Source: Paraburkholderia heleia NBRC 101817 (GTDB lineage Bacteria > Pseudomonadota > Gammaproteobacteria > Burkholderiales > Burkholderiaceae). Taken from it: a stretch of DNA of 64,000 nucleotides. A program made the translations under genes and the position numbers. Of this stretch, positions 16,232 to 24,226 are shown one piece after another; positions within the stretch are counted from its first letter, which is position 1; each line of letters starts with the position of its first letter. The stretch is taken from contig NZ_BBJH01000002.1 in NCBI RefSeq assembly GCF_000739775.1, forward strand, positions 186,001 to 250,000. Direction: 5' to 3'. The notes beneath the pieces were generated by a model. It was not told the origin of the DNA. It made no database searches and saw nothing but the letters and a program-made list of their open reading frames with translations.

Positions 16232-17020
16232 ATGTCCACCACCACACGAAGTCTTGTCGAAGATACGCTCAGCAAGGTCCCCGCCGTGACGTTCGGCTTC
16301 TGGATCATCAAGGTTGCCTGCACGACGCTCGGCGAAACCGGCGGCGACTGGGTGACCATGTCACTGAATCTGGGCTATCTCGTTGGCTCGCTCATTTTCC
16401 TCGCGTGCTTCGTCGTGCTGGTGGCGGCACAGATCCGCGCCCGGCGCTTCTACCCGTGGCTCTATTGGGCGACGATCGTTGCCACGACTACGCTCGGCAC
16501 GACGCTCGCGGACTTTTTCGACCGCTCGCTCGGCGTAGGCTATCCTGGCGGCGTATCGATCATTCTTCTGTTGCTCGTGGCCAGTCTCGCGATCTGGTAC
16601 CGGGTAGAGGGCACGGTTTCGATCGAGAGTGTCGCGACGCCGCGCGTCGAGTGGTTTTACTGGATTACGATCCTGTTTTCGCAAACGCTCGGCACCGCGC
16701 TGGGCGACTGGGTGGCGGGCGAAGACCGTGGCGGCCTCGGCGTGGGCTACGAATACGGCGCAGCGATCTTCGGCGCAGGCCTCGTTGTCGTGGCGCTGCT
16801 GTGGCTGTGGCCGCGCGTATCGCGCACCGCACTTTTCTGGTTCGCGTTCGTGCTCACGCGCCCGCTCGGCGCGACGCTGGGCGATCTGCTCGACAAGCCT
16901 GTCGCCGATGGCGGCCTGCACTTCAGCCGTTTTTACGCATCCGCGCTGCTGGTGATCTTTATCGTCGGCTGCATCGTGCTGCTGCCTCAGCGTGCCGCTC
17001 GCCGGGCGCGCAACGCGTAG
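16232..17020 (+). CDS. COG4705-like membrane protein built from four repeats
   Basis: A 262-residue inner-membrane protein with about eight transmembrane segments in four repeat units. Each unit carries a motif of the form TLG-x-T-x-x-D: VACTTLGETGGDWV, ATTTLGTTLADFFD, SQTLGTALGDWVAG and TRPLGATLGDLLDK. Most are followed by glycine and an aromatic. The aspartates are buried in otherwise hydrophobic sequence, which suggests an ion- or metal-binding path. That is inference. The start at 16232 follows AAGGAG; a GTG six bases earlier is less likely. The promoter has tandem GTTAAG boxes. The function of this family is not established as far as I know. Confidence 0.8.
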   Translation: MSTTTRSLVEDTLSKVPAVTFGFWIIKVACTTLGETGGDWVTMSLNLGYLVGSLIFLACFVVLVAAQIRARRFYPWLYWATIVATTTLGTTLADFFDRSLGVGYPGGVSIILLLLVASLAIWYRVEGTVSIESVATPRVEWFYWITILFSQTLGTALGDWVAGEDRGGLGVGYEYGAAIFGAGLVVVALLWLWPRVSRTALFWFAFVLTRPLGATLGDLLDKPVADGGLHFSRFYASALLVIFIVGCIVLLPQRAARRARNA

Positions 17021-17030
17021 CGCGCATAGG

Positions 17031-18704
17031 TCATTGCGGCATCACGCACGTGAAACTGGTCGCGCGATTCAGATTGCCCTTGCCCAGATAGCGCGCAAAC
17101 GCCGGATAGCGGCACAGCGGCCGCGTGCGGCCGTTCGTGGCCTGGGCAAGATCGGTCACGAACAGCGTTTCCGGCGCGCTGCCGTGCGTGACCCAGTCGT
17201 CGAGCGCGCCGAGCAGGTCGACGGACGGGATGAACACGCCGTTGCCGTGCTGGTAACCCGGCACCATGTAAAGCCGCATGAAGCTGTCCACGCGCGCTTC
17301 GCCGTAGCGCCCCACCAGCCCCTGGTAATACGCGATGGTCTGGTTCGGGCTGATGACCTCGTCGGCGAGCCCCTGCAAGGTAATGAGCTTGCCGCCTCGC
17401 GCGAGGTAGCGCGAGACGTCGGGGTTCATCGCGCCAACCGTCGTCGACAGCGTAAAGAGCCGCTCGCGGTAACGGCCGGGATGCATCACGTCGAAGTTCG
17501 TCGAATCGAAAGTCGGGTCGTGCGTGATGAAGTATTTGAGGTAGGCATCGCCCTGGGCGTACAGATAGCCATTGGTGACGAACCCCGGTTGAGTCAGCCG
17601 CTCGGGCGAATGCGCGAGGCCCAGCATGCTCGTGAAGCGCGTGCCCTGGAAGACGTTGTAGCCGCGATAGGTGTCCGCATTCCACGCCAGCGCGTAGGGC
17701 AGGCGCAGGCCGTCGCGCAGGCTCTCGAGCGTCGCGATCTGCGGCGGCGTGAGGCAGTCGTCGGCGGCATGCCGGCGATCCGTCTGGTCCTGCTCATCCT
17801 GTGCGGAGCAACGCAGCGAGTCGACGATCTCAGGTTCTTTCGCGCGGCAGGATTCGACGTCGCTGATGAGGCCGTCCGCCGCGCCGTCGAGCGCATCGCA
17901 CAGCTGCAACACGCGCTCGTAAACATGCTCCAGCAGTTGCGGCGGCAGATAGCCGCCCGGCGTGCGGTATTCGTGCTGACCCGCCACAACGCCAATCAGG
18001 CGCACGCCCGAGAAGTTCAGCGCGGGCGAGTTCGCGATCACGCCGTCGTAGTCGTCGGGATAGCGCTGGATCACGGTGTAGCCTTCGCGGCCGCCCGTCG
18101 AGCCGCCCGCGAAATACATGTGCTCCGGCGGCCGCCCATAGCCGAGCGTGATCAGTGTTAGCGCAACGTCATGCGCTTTTTTCAGATGCGCGTAGCCGAA
18201 GTTGGTTACGGCTTCTTCAAGCAGTCCGAAATTGGCCTCCGACGACGTGCCGTTGTGGCCGGAGTCGTCGCCGAAGGTCGCATAGCCGCGCGCGAGCGGC
18301 GCGCGGTCGGGCGAGAAGGGCATCGGGCCGGTTCCCGTCACCACGACGCCGCTGTAGCCGCCGCCGCCGAATTGCAGCGCGCGGCCGTTCCAGCGGCTCG
18401 GCAGGTTCACTTCAAAGCGGATATCCGGCGTCCCGGCGCTGCGGGCGCGGATCACGCCGGTCAAGCGGCAGAAGTCGCCGTTGAGATTGCCTGTGGCGGT
18501 CGCGGGGATCATCGTAGCGCTCAGCACGAGCGCGCCGTTGGTCGGCAGGCCGATGCTCGCGGGCGGCAGCAGCGTGCCCGCAAGGTCGACGCAATGCAGC
18601 GGCAGCGAAGGCGTGTGCTGGGCGAAAGCGGGGCCGCCAGCGATGAGCGTGGCGATCGCGATCGCCTTGCGGGAGTCGTGTGCGCGCTTGCCCCGTCGTA
18701 TCAT
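17031..18704 (-). CDS. Exported tannase/feruloyl-esterase-family hydrolase
   Basis: A 557-residue secreted alpha/beta hydrolase. The signal peptide RKAIAIATLIAGGPAFAQ is followed by the family core: LQFGGGGYSG, ARGYATFGDDSGH, the nucleophile motif AGGSTGGREG (Ser202), YDGVIANSPALNFSG and a C-terminal histidine region PGYQHGNGVFIP. The family (PF07519) cleaves ester bonds in tannins, feruloyl sugars and related substrates. The start ATG overlaps the stop of the upstream OpgC-like gene by four bases (ATGA), so the two are translationally coupled. The frame is open further upstream, but the signal peptide supports this start. The substrate is unknown. Confidence 0.88.
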   Translation of the reverse strand: MIRRGKRAHDSRKAIAIATLIAGGPAFAQHTPSLPLHCVDLAGTLLPPASIGLPTNGALVLSATMIPATATGNLNGDFCRLTGVIRARSAGTPDIRFEVNLPSRWNGRALQFGGGGYSGVVVTGTGPMPFSPDRAPLARGYATFGDDSGHNGTSSEANFGLLEEAVTNFGYAHLKKAHDVALTLITLGYGRPPEHMYFAGGSTGGREGYTVIQRYPDDYDGVIANSPALNFSGVRLIGVVAGQHEYRTPGGYLPPQLLEHVYERVLQLCDALDGAADGLISDVESCRAKEPEIVDSLRCSAQDEQDQTDRRHAADDCLTPPQIATLESLRDGLRLPYALAWNADTYRGYNVFQGTRFTSMLGLAHSPERLTQPGFVTNGYLYAQGDAYLKYFITHDPTFDSTNFDVMHPGRYRERLFTLSTTVGAMNPDVSRYLARGGKLITLQGLADEVISPNQTIAYYQGLVGRYGEARVDSFMRLYMVPGYQHGNGVFIPSVDLLGALDDWVTHGSAPETLFVTDLAQATNGRTRPLCRYPAFARYLGKGNLNRATSFTCVMPQ

Positions 18705-19816
18705 CCGCAGCCGGCTCCGTTTGCGTTCACTCGGGCCTTTTCCTTCTGGCGCCCGAGCGTTCCGCGCCAGGCCCGGGCGAGCATGAGCGTCGCGCCGATC
18801 GCGACGATGTCGCCGGCCAGCGCTGCCGCGAATGCCGCCGCACCGTGCAGCGCGTGTGGCGTGGCCGTGTCGACGATCACCGAGATCAGCGTGCCGCCGA
18901 CGAAGCACACGAGCCCCGTGCGACCCACGGTCACTACGGCGGGCAGGCGCGCGGCGACCCGTGCGATCGTTCCGCGATGGACGAAGTACGCCGCCACCAT
19001 GGCAATGCCGATGAAGTTGACGACGCGCGCGAAGGCCAGATGCTGTTTCATTGTCCCAGGCATGGGTTGAGTCAGGACGAACCATTTAAGCGCAGCGAAC
19101 AGCGCCACCGCGGCGAACGCGAATCGTACCAGCCAGCGCGCGGTTTCCGAGGCCTTGAAGCCGGGCGGAACCGGATACAGCCGGCAGAGCATGCCGAATA
19201 CGAACATCAACTGCCACGCGAATGGGTCGAACGGCCAGTTCGCGAACGTGCTCGAGCCGATGAGTACAGCCAGCAGCGGCGCAAAGGCCCAGAGCAGCAG
19301 GCTGCACGTCAGCGTGGCGAGCGGCGCGCGGCGGGCGAAGGGCACCGCCGCAGGCACGCACAACGCAAATATGACATACATCGGCAGCACGCTCGACAGA
19401 TACGGCTGGCGCGCGAGCAATACGACGTGGAAGGTTTCGCGCACCGGATGCGTGGCAAACGACGCCCAGCCGCTCAGATCGGCGGCGGCCGGGTTCAGGT
19501 GCAAGAGCGCGAGTATCGCGCCCGAGAGCAAGGTGAGCAGGGCGGTCAGCAGATAGGCGCGGTAGATTTCCCAGCTGCGGCGCAGGAAGCGCCCTTGCGC
19601 GGCGCTCACGCCGCGGTGCGCGCGCACGGCCATAAAGGCCGCGGCCGACGCGTAGCCGCCGAGAAACACGAACACTTCGGCGGAGTCGCACAGCGCGTAA
19701 GCGTGCAACGTCACCTGCGACAAGGCGCTGCCTGGAATGTGATCGAGCACGATCACGATCAGCACGACGCCGCGGAAAAAGTCGACTTCGATCGAACGCC
19801 CCTGGCGAGACTCCAT
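18701..19816 (-). CDS. OpgC-like membrane acyltransferase
   Basis: A 371-residue membrane protein with about ten helices. The opening EVDFFRGVVLIVIVLDHIPG is the OpgC/acyltransferase-3 type, with a conserved Asp-Phe-Phe-Arg-Gly and Asp-His pair. It continues VFVFLGGYASAAAFMAVRA and SWEIYRAYLLTALLTLL. OpgC adds succinyl groups to periplasmic glucans, and relatives modify other surface sugars. No opgG or opgH is nearby. The gene is coupled by an ATGA overlap to a tannase-family esterase, so an acyl-adding and an acyl-removing enzyme may act on the same envelope molecule. That pairing is inference. Confidence 0.85.
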   Translation of the reverse strand: MESRQGRSIEVDFFRGVVLIVIVLDHIPGSALSQVTLHAYALCDSAEVFVFLGGYASAAAFMAVRAHRGVSAAQGRFLRRSWEIYRAYLLTALLTLLSGAILALLHLNPAAADLSGWASFATHPVRETFHVVLLARQPYLSSVLPMYVIFALCVPAAVPFARRAPLATLTCSLLLWAFAPLLAVLIGSSTFANWPFDPFAWQLMFVFGMLCRLYPVPPGFKASETARWLVRFAFAAVALFAALKWFVLTQPMPGTMKQHLAFARVVNFIGIAMVAAYFVHRGTIARVAARLPAVVTVGRTGLVCFVGGTLISVIVDTATPHALHGAAAFAAALAGDIVAIGATLMLARAWRGTLGRQKEKARVNANGAGCG

Positions 19817-19878
19817 GGTGCCCTCGCAAGCATCGCGGCGGCGCCGCTCTATCCGGCGTCGACCGCTCGATGAATGGC

Positions 19879-19911
19879 AGGGCGGCGGCTCACGTATCGT
19901 GGCGCCGCCCT
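19879..19911. repeat. Strong hairpin between the VOC and OpgC-like genes
   Basis: Nine-base arms (AGGGCGGCG and its complement) enclose a second short stem CACG-TAT-CGTG. No T run follows on either strand. It could shape the leader of the OpgC-like mRNA or slow read-through from the VOC gene. I see nothing else in 19817-20065. Confidence 0.4.
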
Positions 19912-20065
19912 TGTGCGTACGAGAGCCTTTCGCAGGTATCGTTCCCTGCTCGCGACGTGGTTAGCGCTTTATGCGCCCGATATGACGCGCACGCCATGTT
20001 GGCGTCATCTGCATGCCAGCTATTGGGCGACCGCGCGGCGACTGCGGTGTCCGGCCGCGTGCCGC

Positions 20066-20542
20066 TTACTTTGCGGCAGCGGCGCGTTCGATCGCGGCGA
20101 TGTCGATCTTGCGCATCTGCATCATCGCTTCCATCGCGCGCCTGCCGGCTTCGCGATCGGCGCCGAAGACGCATTCGAGCAGGCGCTTTGGCGTGATCTG
20201 CCACGAAAACCCCCAGCGATCCTTGCACCAGCCGCAGTCCGACTCCTCGCCGCCGTTGCCGACAATGGCGTTCCAGTAGCGGTCGGTCTCTTCCTGGCTA
20301 TGGGTCTCGACCATGAAGCTCACGGCCTGGTTCGCCTGGAAGTCGGGTCCGCCGTTCAGGCCCACGAAGCGCCGGCCGAGCACCGTGAATTCGACCACCA
20401 GTTCCGCCCCGGCGCCGATGCCCGGTATCGGGGAAACATGGCCAGCCCCGACATGGCTGTCCGGAAACGTCGCGGCATAGAACTCCGCCGCTTCGCGTGC
20501 GCTACCTTCATCGAACCACAGGCAAGTCACAAGCTCGGCCAT
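20066..20542 (-). CDS. VOC-family protein, PhnB-like (glyoxalase fold)
   Basis: A 158-residue soluble protein of the vicinal-oxygen-chelate fold, PhnB-like subgroup once annotated as 3-demethylubiquinone-9 3-methyltransferase. Visible motifs are [20 protein letters not shown], the segment [10 protein letters not shown], and [17 protein letters not shown] near the end. The start at 20542 has a good ribosome site (AAAGGAGA) on the minus strand; a second start 18 bases upstream is less likely. It has no obvious partner genes. Function within the family is not settled. Confidence 0.88.
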   Translation of the reverse strand: MAELVTCLWFDEGSAREAAEFYAATFPDSHVGAGHVSPIPGIGAGAELVVEFTVLGRRFVGLNGGPDFQANQAVSFMVETHSQEETDRYWNAIVGNGGEESDCGWCKDRWGFSWQITPKRLLECVFGADREAGRRAMEAMMQMRKIDIAAIERAAAAK

Positions 20543-20672
20543 CACGATCTCCTTTGACAAGGCGCCTCATTGCCGGCGCGTACCTCACATTGTGACAAAG
20601 CCTCGGCGATGTGTGGGATTTTCGCTGGTGGAGCGTGACGACTATTCGATGCAGCGATCGATCGCGAGAGAC

Positions 20673-20699
20673 TGTGCTGACTGTGCTGACTGTGCTGAC
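20673..20699. repeat. Three perfect tandem copies of a 9-bp unit
   Basis: The unit TGTGCTGAC is repeated three times without mismatch in a stretch with no intact gene. Repeats of nine bases keep reading frame, but I see no supported gene here. Probably slippage in decaying DNA. Confidence 0.8.
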
Positions 20700-20768
20700 C
20701 GGGCGCTGGGAGAAGCTGTCTTGCCGGGATGCGGATGTGATTCGGATTACGATGCAATACACAGTGCG

Positions 20769-20900
20769 AGCGTCACAAAAGCGATGGCTGAAACGGCGCG
20801 CGTTCGCGGGACCCCACTCTGCCGCAATCTGCGCGAGCGGCAGGCCGGTCGTGCGCAACAGCAAACGCGCCCGCTCCAGATCCCGTTGAATTCCGGATCC
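20769..20900 (-). pseudogene. Remnant of an AraC-type helix-turn-helix
   Basis: One minus-strand frame reads QRDLERARLLLRTTGLPLAQ then IAAEWGPANARRFSHRFCD, which is the first helix-turn-helix of an AraC C-terminal domain (usual form: xRLxxARxLLxxTxxPVxxIAxxxGFxSxxxFxRxF). It lacks an N-terminal domain, the end of the second helix-turn-helix and a plausible start. I read it as a leftover fragment. The rest of 20543-21245 holds no gene I can support. Confidence 0.5.
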
Positions 20901-21245
20901 CTTCATTTTTATTACAAAAGAGGCGGCCTTCATAAACTCATTGCTTGCGCTAAAGATTCGTCTGGCGGTTGCCGATACCCTCGGATGAGCAGATAAACAT
21001 GAATGCAAACACGCGGCGTGCCGGCCGCTTCGGGGTTACCGCGTACGCGCGCGCCTTTCACCTTCCTGGCGAGCACGGTCCTCGCACCGCTGTTCAGGTG
21101 TTCGCCGCTGCAATCAAGCCCGATGGCACGGCCACGACTCCGGCGAGCGGATAAGAATGGCATTGCAGACAATGCGAAATCCGTCCCGCTCGTCGCATGA
21201 TCTGCACCGGGGACACGGACAAGACAAAGACGGGAGAGGCCAGTA

Positions 21246-21635
21246 ATGAAGGTTCACGCTAGCGCGCTCACGCTGCTGCACTGGCTGGCGCAACGCGAAA
21301 GTGCGTCGGTTAGCGAAATGACTGCGTCGGGATTGATGAGTTCACGTGAAGCATCGGACGTCGTTCGCTACGCCATGCGCAACGGCGCCGCCGAACGCCT
21401 CAACAAGGGCGCGAGCGCACGGGGCCCCGCTCGCTACCGCTCGACCGGTGTGCCTCTGCCGCAGCCACGGACGGCGCCGGCCGGTGTGTCGTTTGAAGGC
21501 TTGCTGAGCGCATGGGGAATCGCGCAGGAACCGCCCGAGCTTCCCGCCGTGCGCACGCGCGTGTACCAGATCGAAGACACGGGCCAGGATAGCCGAGGCG
21601 ATGCTCGCCTCGGCAAACAAAAGCGCAATGATTGA
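21246..21635 (+). CDS. Hypothetical protein with a winged-helix-like N-terminus
   Basis: A 129-residue protein, not recognised. Residues 5-66 (ALTLLHWLAQRESASVSEMT, then SSREASDVVRYAMRNGAAER and a beta-wing-like ARYRSTG) look like a winged helix-turn-helix that could bind DNA. The rest is proline-rich and probably disordered. A purine-rich ribosome site (GGGAGAGG) lies about 7 bases before the ATG. It precedes the DUF2844 gene by 106 bases in the same direction and could be its regulator, but nothing beyond position supports that. Confidence 0.55.
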   Translation: MKVHASALTLLHWLAQRESASVSEMTASGLMSSREASDVVRYAMRNGAAERLNKGASARGPARYRSTGVPLPQPRTAPAGVSFEGLLSAWGIAQEPPELPAVRTRVYQIEDTGQDSRGDARLGKQKRND

Positions 21636-21741
21636 AATGAACGGAGGTCGACTGAGAAGAACAACGGTCTGCCAATACGAGGCCGTATCCACTTCCTGTG
21701 CCGGTGGCCTCAATTAGAACGAGAGTAAAGACGAGAAAAGC

Positions 21742-22236
21742 ATGAGAGTACGTCCTGATCAATTCCGGGGAAAACGCGCCTTGCTGATTGCTGCGCTGGC
21801 AGGCGTCGCTTCATTTGCAATTTGCGAGTCTTCTGCACAGGCCGCCTTGGGCGGGAAGCTCGACTCACTCCAGATCGAAGCGTCCGCGCTCAGAGGTCGG
21901 TTGTCCTCCACAGCATCGACTTCGGCCTACACCACCCAGGTCATCGCGCTGCCCACGGGCACGACAGTGCGCGAATACGCGAATGCAGCCGGGCAGGTTT
22001 TCGCCGTGTCCTGGAGCGGGCCGCGTCCGCCGGACTTTTCGCAATTGTTCGGTAGTTACTTTTCCGAATACAAGGCCGCGCTGCAGACGCCGGCCCACGC
22101 TGACCTGCATCGACATGTAGCTGTCGAGTCGGCGCAGATGCGATATGTGGGAGGCGGCCGGATGAACAATATGCGAGGCACGGCCTGGTTGCCGGCTGCG
22201 GTTCCTGCGGGTGTTACGCCGGAGGACCTGCAATGA
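21742..22236 (+). CDS. DUF2844-family exported protein
   Basis: A 164-residue exported protein. The signal peptide covers KRALLIAALAGVASFAICE with cleavage near AQA. The mature part begins ALGGKLDSLQIEASALRG, then VIALPTGTTVREYANAAGQV and FAVSWSGPRPPDFSQLFG, which is DUF2844. Its stop overlaps the start of the DUF3443 lipoprotein gene by four bases (ATGA), so both are made together. I recall DUF2844 and DUF3443 as neighbours in Burkholderia genomes. Role unknown. Given the pepsin-like reading of DUF3443 it could be a helper, inhibitor or propeptide acting in trans. That is speculation. Confidence 0.85.
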   Translation: MRVRPDQFRGKRALLIAALAGVASFAICESSAQAALGGKLDSLQIEASALRGRLSSTASTSAYTTQVIALPTGTTVREYANAAGQVFAVSWSGPRPPDFSQLFGSYFSEYKAALQTPAHADLHRHVAVESAQMRYVGGGRMNNMRGTAWLPAAVPAGVTPEDLQ

Positions 22237-23504
22237 GCTCGATTCGCAACGCATTTTGGGCAATGGGGTTCTGTCTCGTGCTTGCCGCTTGCGGCGGTGG
22301 CGGCAGCAGCGGTAACGGCGGCCAGGCCGCGCAATCGAGCACGCCGGGTCCGGGCACGGGCGGCGGTGGGAACCCGGGCGGCCCCTCGCTGGGCACCGGT
22401 AACGTTTTGCCGATTCGAGTGGATACCTCATTGGCGCCTTCCGGTAGCGGCTATGCGCCCAATCTCCCGGTGGCTACGGTGACGGTGTGCCTCCACGGCA
22501 CCACGCAATGTGCGATCGTGAGCGACGTTCTCGTGGACACCGGCTCGGTCGGGCTGCGTCTCACGTCCTCGGCGCTCGGCGCCCTGGCAAGTGCGCTTCC
22601 TGAGCAAAAGGACAGCGGCGGCAACGTGCTTGGCGAGTGCTATCCGTTCGCGGACGGCCGGTATTTCTGGGGGCCCGTGGCGAGCGCCGATATCAAGCTG
22701 GCTGGCGAAGTTGCCAGCAATGTGCCGATGATGATTGACGGCACGCCGGGCGGATTTCCTGCTGCACCCAGCGCCTGTGGCATCACCCTTGCAGACGCTC
22801 CGTCGGTCATTGGCGCCAACGGAATCCTGGGCGTAGCGAATCTCGTGGAGGATTGCCCGGCCTGCACGAGCAACGCGTCGAAGGACATTTACTATTTCTG
22901 TAACACGACGACCGGAACCTGCACGTCAACGGCAGTGACCGCCTCAGCCCAGGTTCAGAACCCGGTGGCACTCCTGCCGCAGGACAACAATGGCGTCATC
23001 GTCGAGTTGCCGGGCATTTCGGCCGCGGGACAGGCGTCCGTCGATGGTTCGCTCGTCTTCGGGATAGGAACACAATCGAACAACACGTTCAGTGCGACGT
23101 CGGTGCTGGGCTATGACGCGAGCCTGTTCATCTCGACCAGCTATAACGGGCAGGTCCTCGCCGAGTCATACGTCGACAGCGGATCCAACGGCCTGTTTTT
23201 CGCCGACAGTTCGATTACCCAGTGTGCTGGCGGCACCAAGTGGTATTGCCCGACGGCCACCCTTGCGTTGACGGCGACAGCCTTTGGCAACGCGGGAGCC
23301 ACGACGCCGGTGAACATGTCTTTCATGGTCGCCAACGAAAATGCGCTTGCGAGTACCCGCGCCTCGGCTTTCAACAATCTCGCGGCAACGGGAAGCGGCG
23401 CCACGTTCGACTGGGGATTGCCGTTCTTCTTCGGGCGCAACGTGTACTTCGCAATTGCGGGCAGGACGGCGCCAGGCGGCACCGCGCCTTATGTTGCGTT
23501 TTAA
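22233..23504 (+). CDS. DUF3443 lipoprotein, possible pepsin-fold aspartic peptidase
   Basis: A 423-residue protein with lipobox signal FWAMGFCLVLAAC, then a glycine/serine linker, so it is lipid-anchored and periplasmic or surface-exposed. The family is DUF3443. Read against pepsins, it shows two aspartate motifs, VDTGSVGLRL (Asp102) and VDSGSNGLFF (Asp315), about 213 residues apart. It also has an ANGILGVANL segment (residues 194-203) like the pepsin GILGL turn, GSLVFGIG (272-279), and a C-terminal GLPFFFGRNVYFAIAGR (395-411) like pepsin LGDxFxRxYYxxFD. Eleven or so cysteines suggest disulfides. The peptidase idea is inference from motif order. The family and export calls are firm. Confidence 0.85.
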   Translation: MSSIRNAFWAMGFCLVLAACGGGGSSGNGGQAAQSSTPGPGTGGGGNPGGPSLGTGNVLPIRVDTSLAPSGSGYAPNLPVATVTVCLHGTTQCAIVSDVLVDTGSVGLRLTSSALGALASALPEQKDSGGNVLGECYPFADGRYFWGPVASADIKLAGEVASNVPMMIDGTPGGFPAAPSACGITLADAPSVIGANGILGVANLVEDCPACTSNASKDIYYFCNTTTGTCTSTAVTASAQVQNPVALLPQDNNGVIVELPGISAAGQASVDGSLVFGIGTQSNNTFSATSVLGYDASLFISTSYNGQVLAESYVDSGSNGLFFADSSITQCAGGTKWYCPTATLALTATAFGNAGATTPVNMSFMVANENALASTRASAFNNLAATGSGATFDWGLPFFFGRNVYFAIAGRTAPGGTAPYVAF

Positions 23505-23571
23505 CGGCTGATTGACCGCATGCAGTCTCGTCGCGGCGAAGGGGCGATCACACTGGTACTGCCCTCCGCCA

Positions 23572-24039
23572 TCACTCGGTCTTGCGCGGCGGCGGGTTAT
23601 GCCGCGCGAGAAATCGATCGAACTGACCGGCAAACGCCTTGCTGTCACGCGCGCTGAACGGCGCCGGACCGCCCGTTTCGATGCCTGCATTGCGCAGTTG
23701 ATCCATCACGTCGCGCATCGTCAGCCGTTCCTGAATATTTTCGCGCGTGAACCAGTTGCCGCGCGGATCGAGCGCCTGCGCGTTCTTTTCGAGCACCGCG
23801 GCGGCGAGCGGTATGTCGGCGGTAATCACGAGGTCGCCCGCCTCGGCCAGTTCGACAATGCGGGCATCGGCCGCGTCGAATCCTGTCGGCACCTGAATCG
23901 ACTTGATGAAGGGCGACGGCGGTGTGCGCAGATATTGGTTTGCCACCAGCGTCACCAGGACTTCGGCGCGTCGCGCCGCCCGAAACAGCATGTCCTTGAT
24001 GACGGCGGGGCAGGCGTCAGCGTCGACCAGCACTTGCAT
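23572..24039 (-). CDS. yaiI: YaiI/UPF0178 (DUF188) family protein
   Basis: A 155-residue PIN-like-fold protein. It begins MQVLVDADACPAVIKDMLFR, a signature of YaiI/YqxD, and continues DAADARIVELAEAGDLVITA and DIPLAAAVLEKNAQALDPRG. The conserved aspartates resemble nuclease active sites, but the function of the family is not established. The frame is open upstream past 24039, but the family always starts at this methionine. It converges with the DUF3443 gene and diverges from the ArcD-like gene. Confidence 0.92.
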   Translation of the reverse strand: MQVLVDADACPAVIKDMLFRAARRAEVLVTLVANQYLRTPPSPFIKSIQVPTGFDAADARIVELAEAGDLVITADIPLAAAVLEKNAQALDPRGNWFTRENIQERLTMRDVMDQLRNAGIETGGPAPFSARDSKAFAGQFDRFLARHNPPPRKTE

Positions 24040-24226
24040 GTGGGGATTTCCGGCACAGAAAATCGCGATCATATCGCAATGCGTGCGATGCGCGGCGCAT
24101 TGCCCGATGTTTCCTGTTGTTTCCGGTTGCGCAGCGTTTTCCTTGCATTTACCCGCATACCTGCCAACATTGATTTCGCAATGGAGCCGGATGCCCCCGA
24201 CCAGACACTGCGAAGACGGAGCGCAT

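Noticed and set aside
20673..20699. CRISPR or iteron-like array
   Set aside because: Only three contiguous 9-base copies without spacers and no nearby cas or rep gene.
20999..21154. 51-codon plus-strand frame beginning MNANTRRAG
   Set aside because: No ribosome site, no domain, no signal peptide; it lies in a stretch that holds gene debris.
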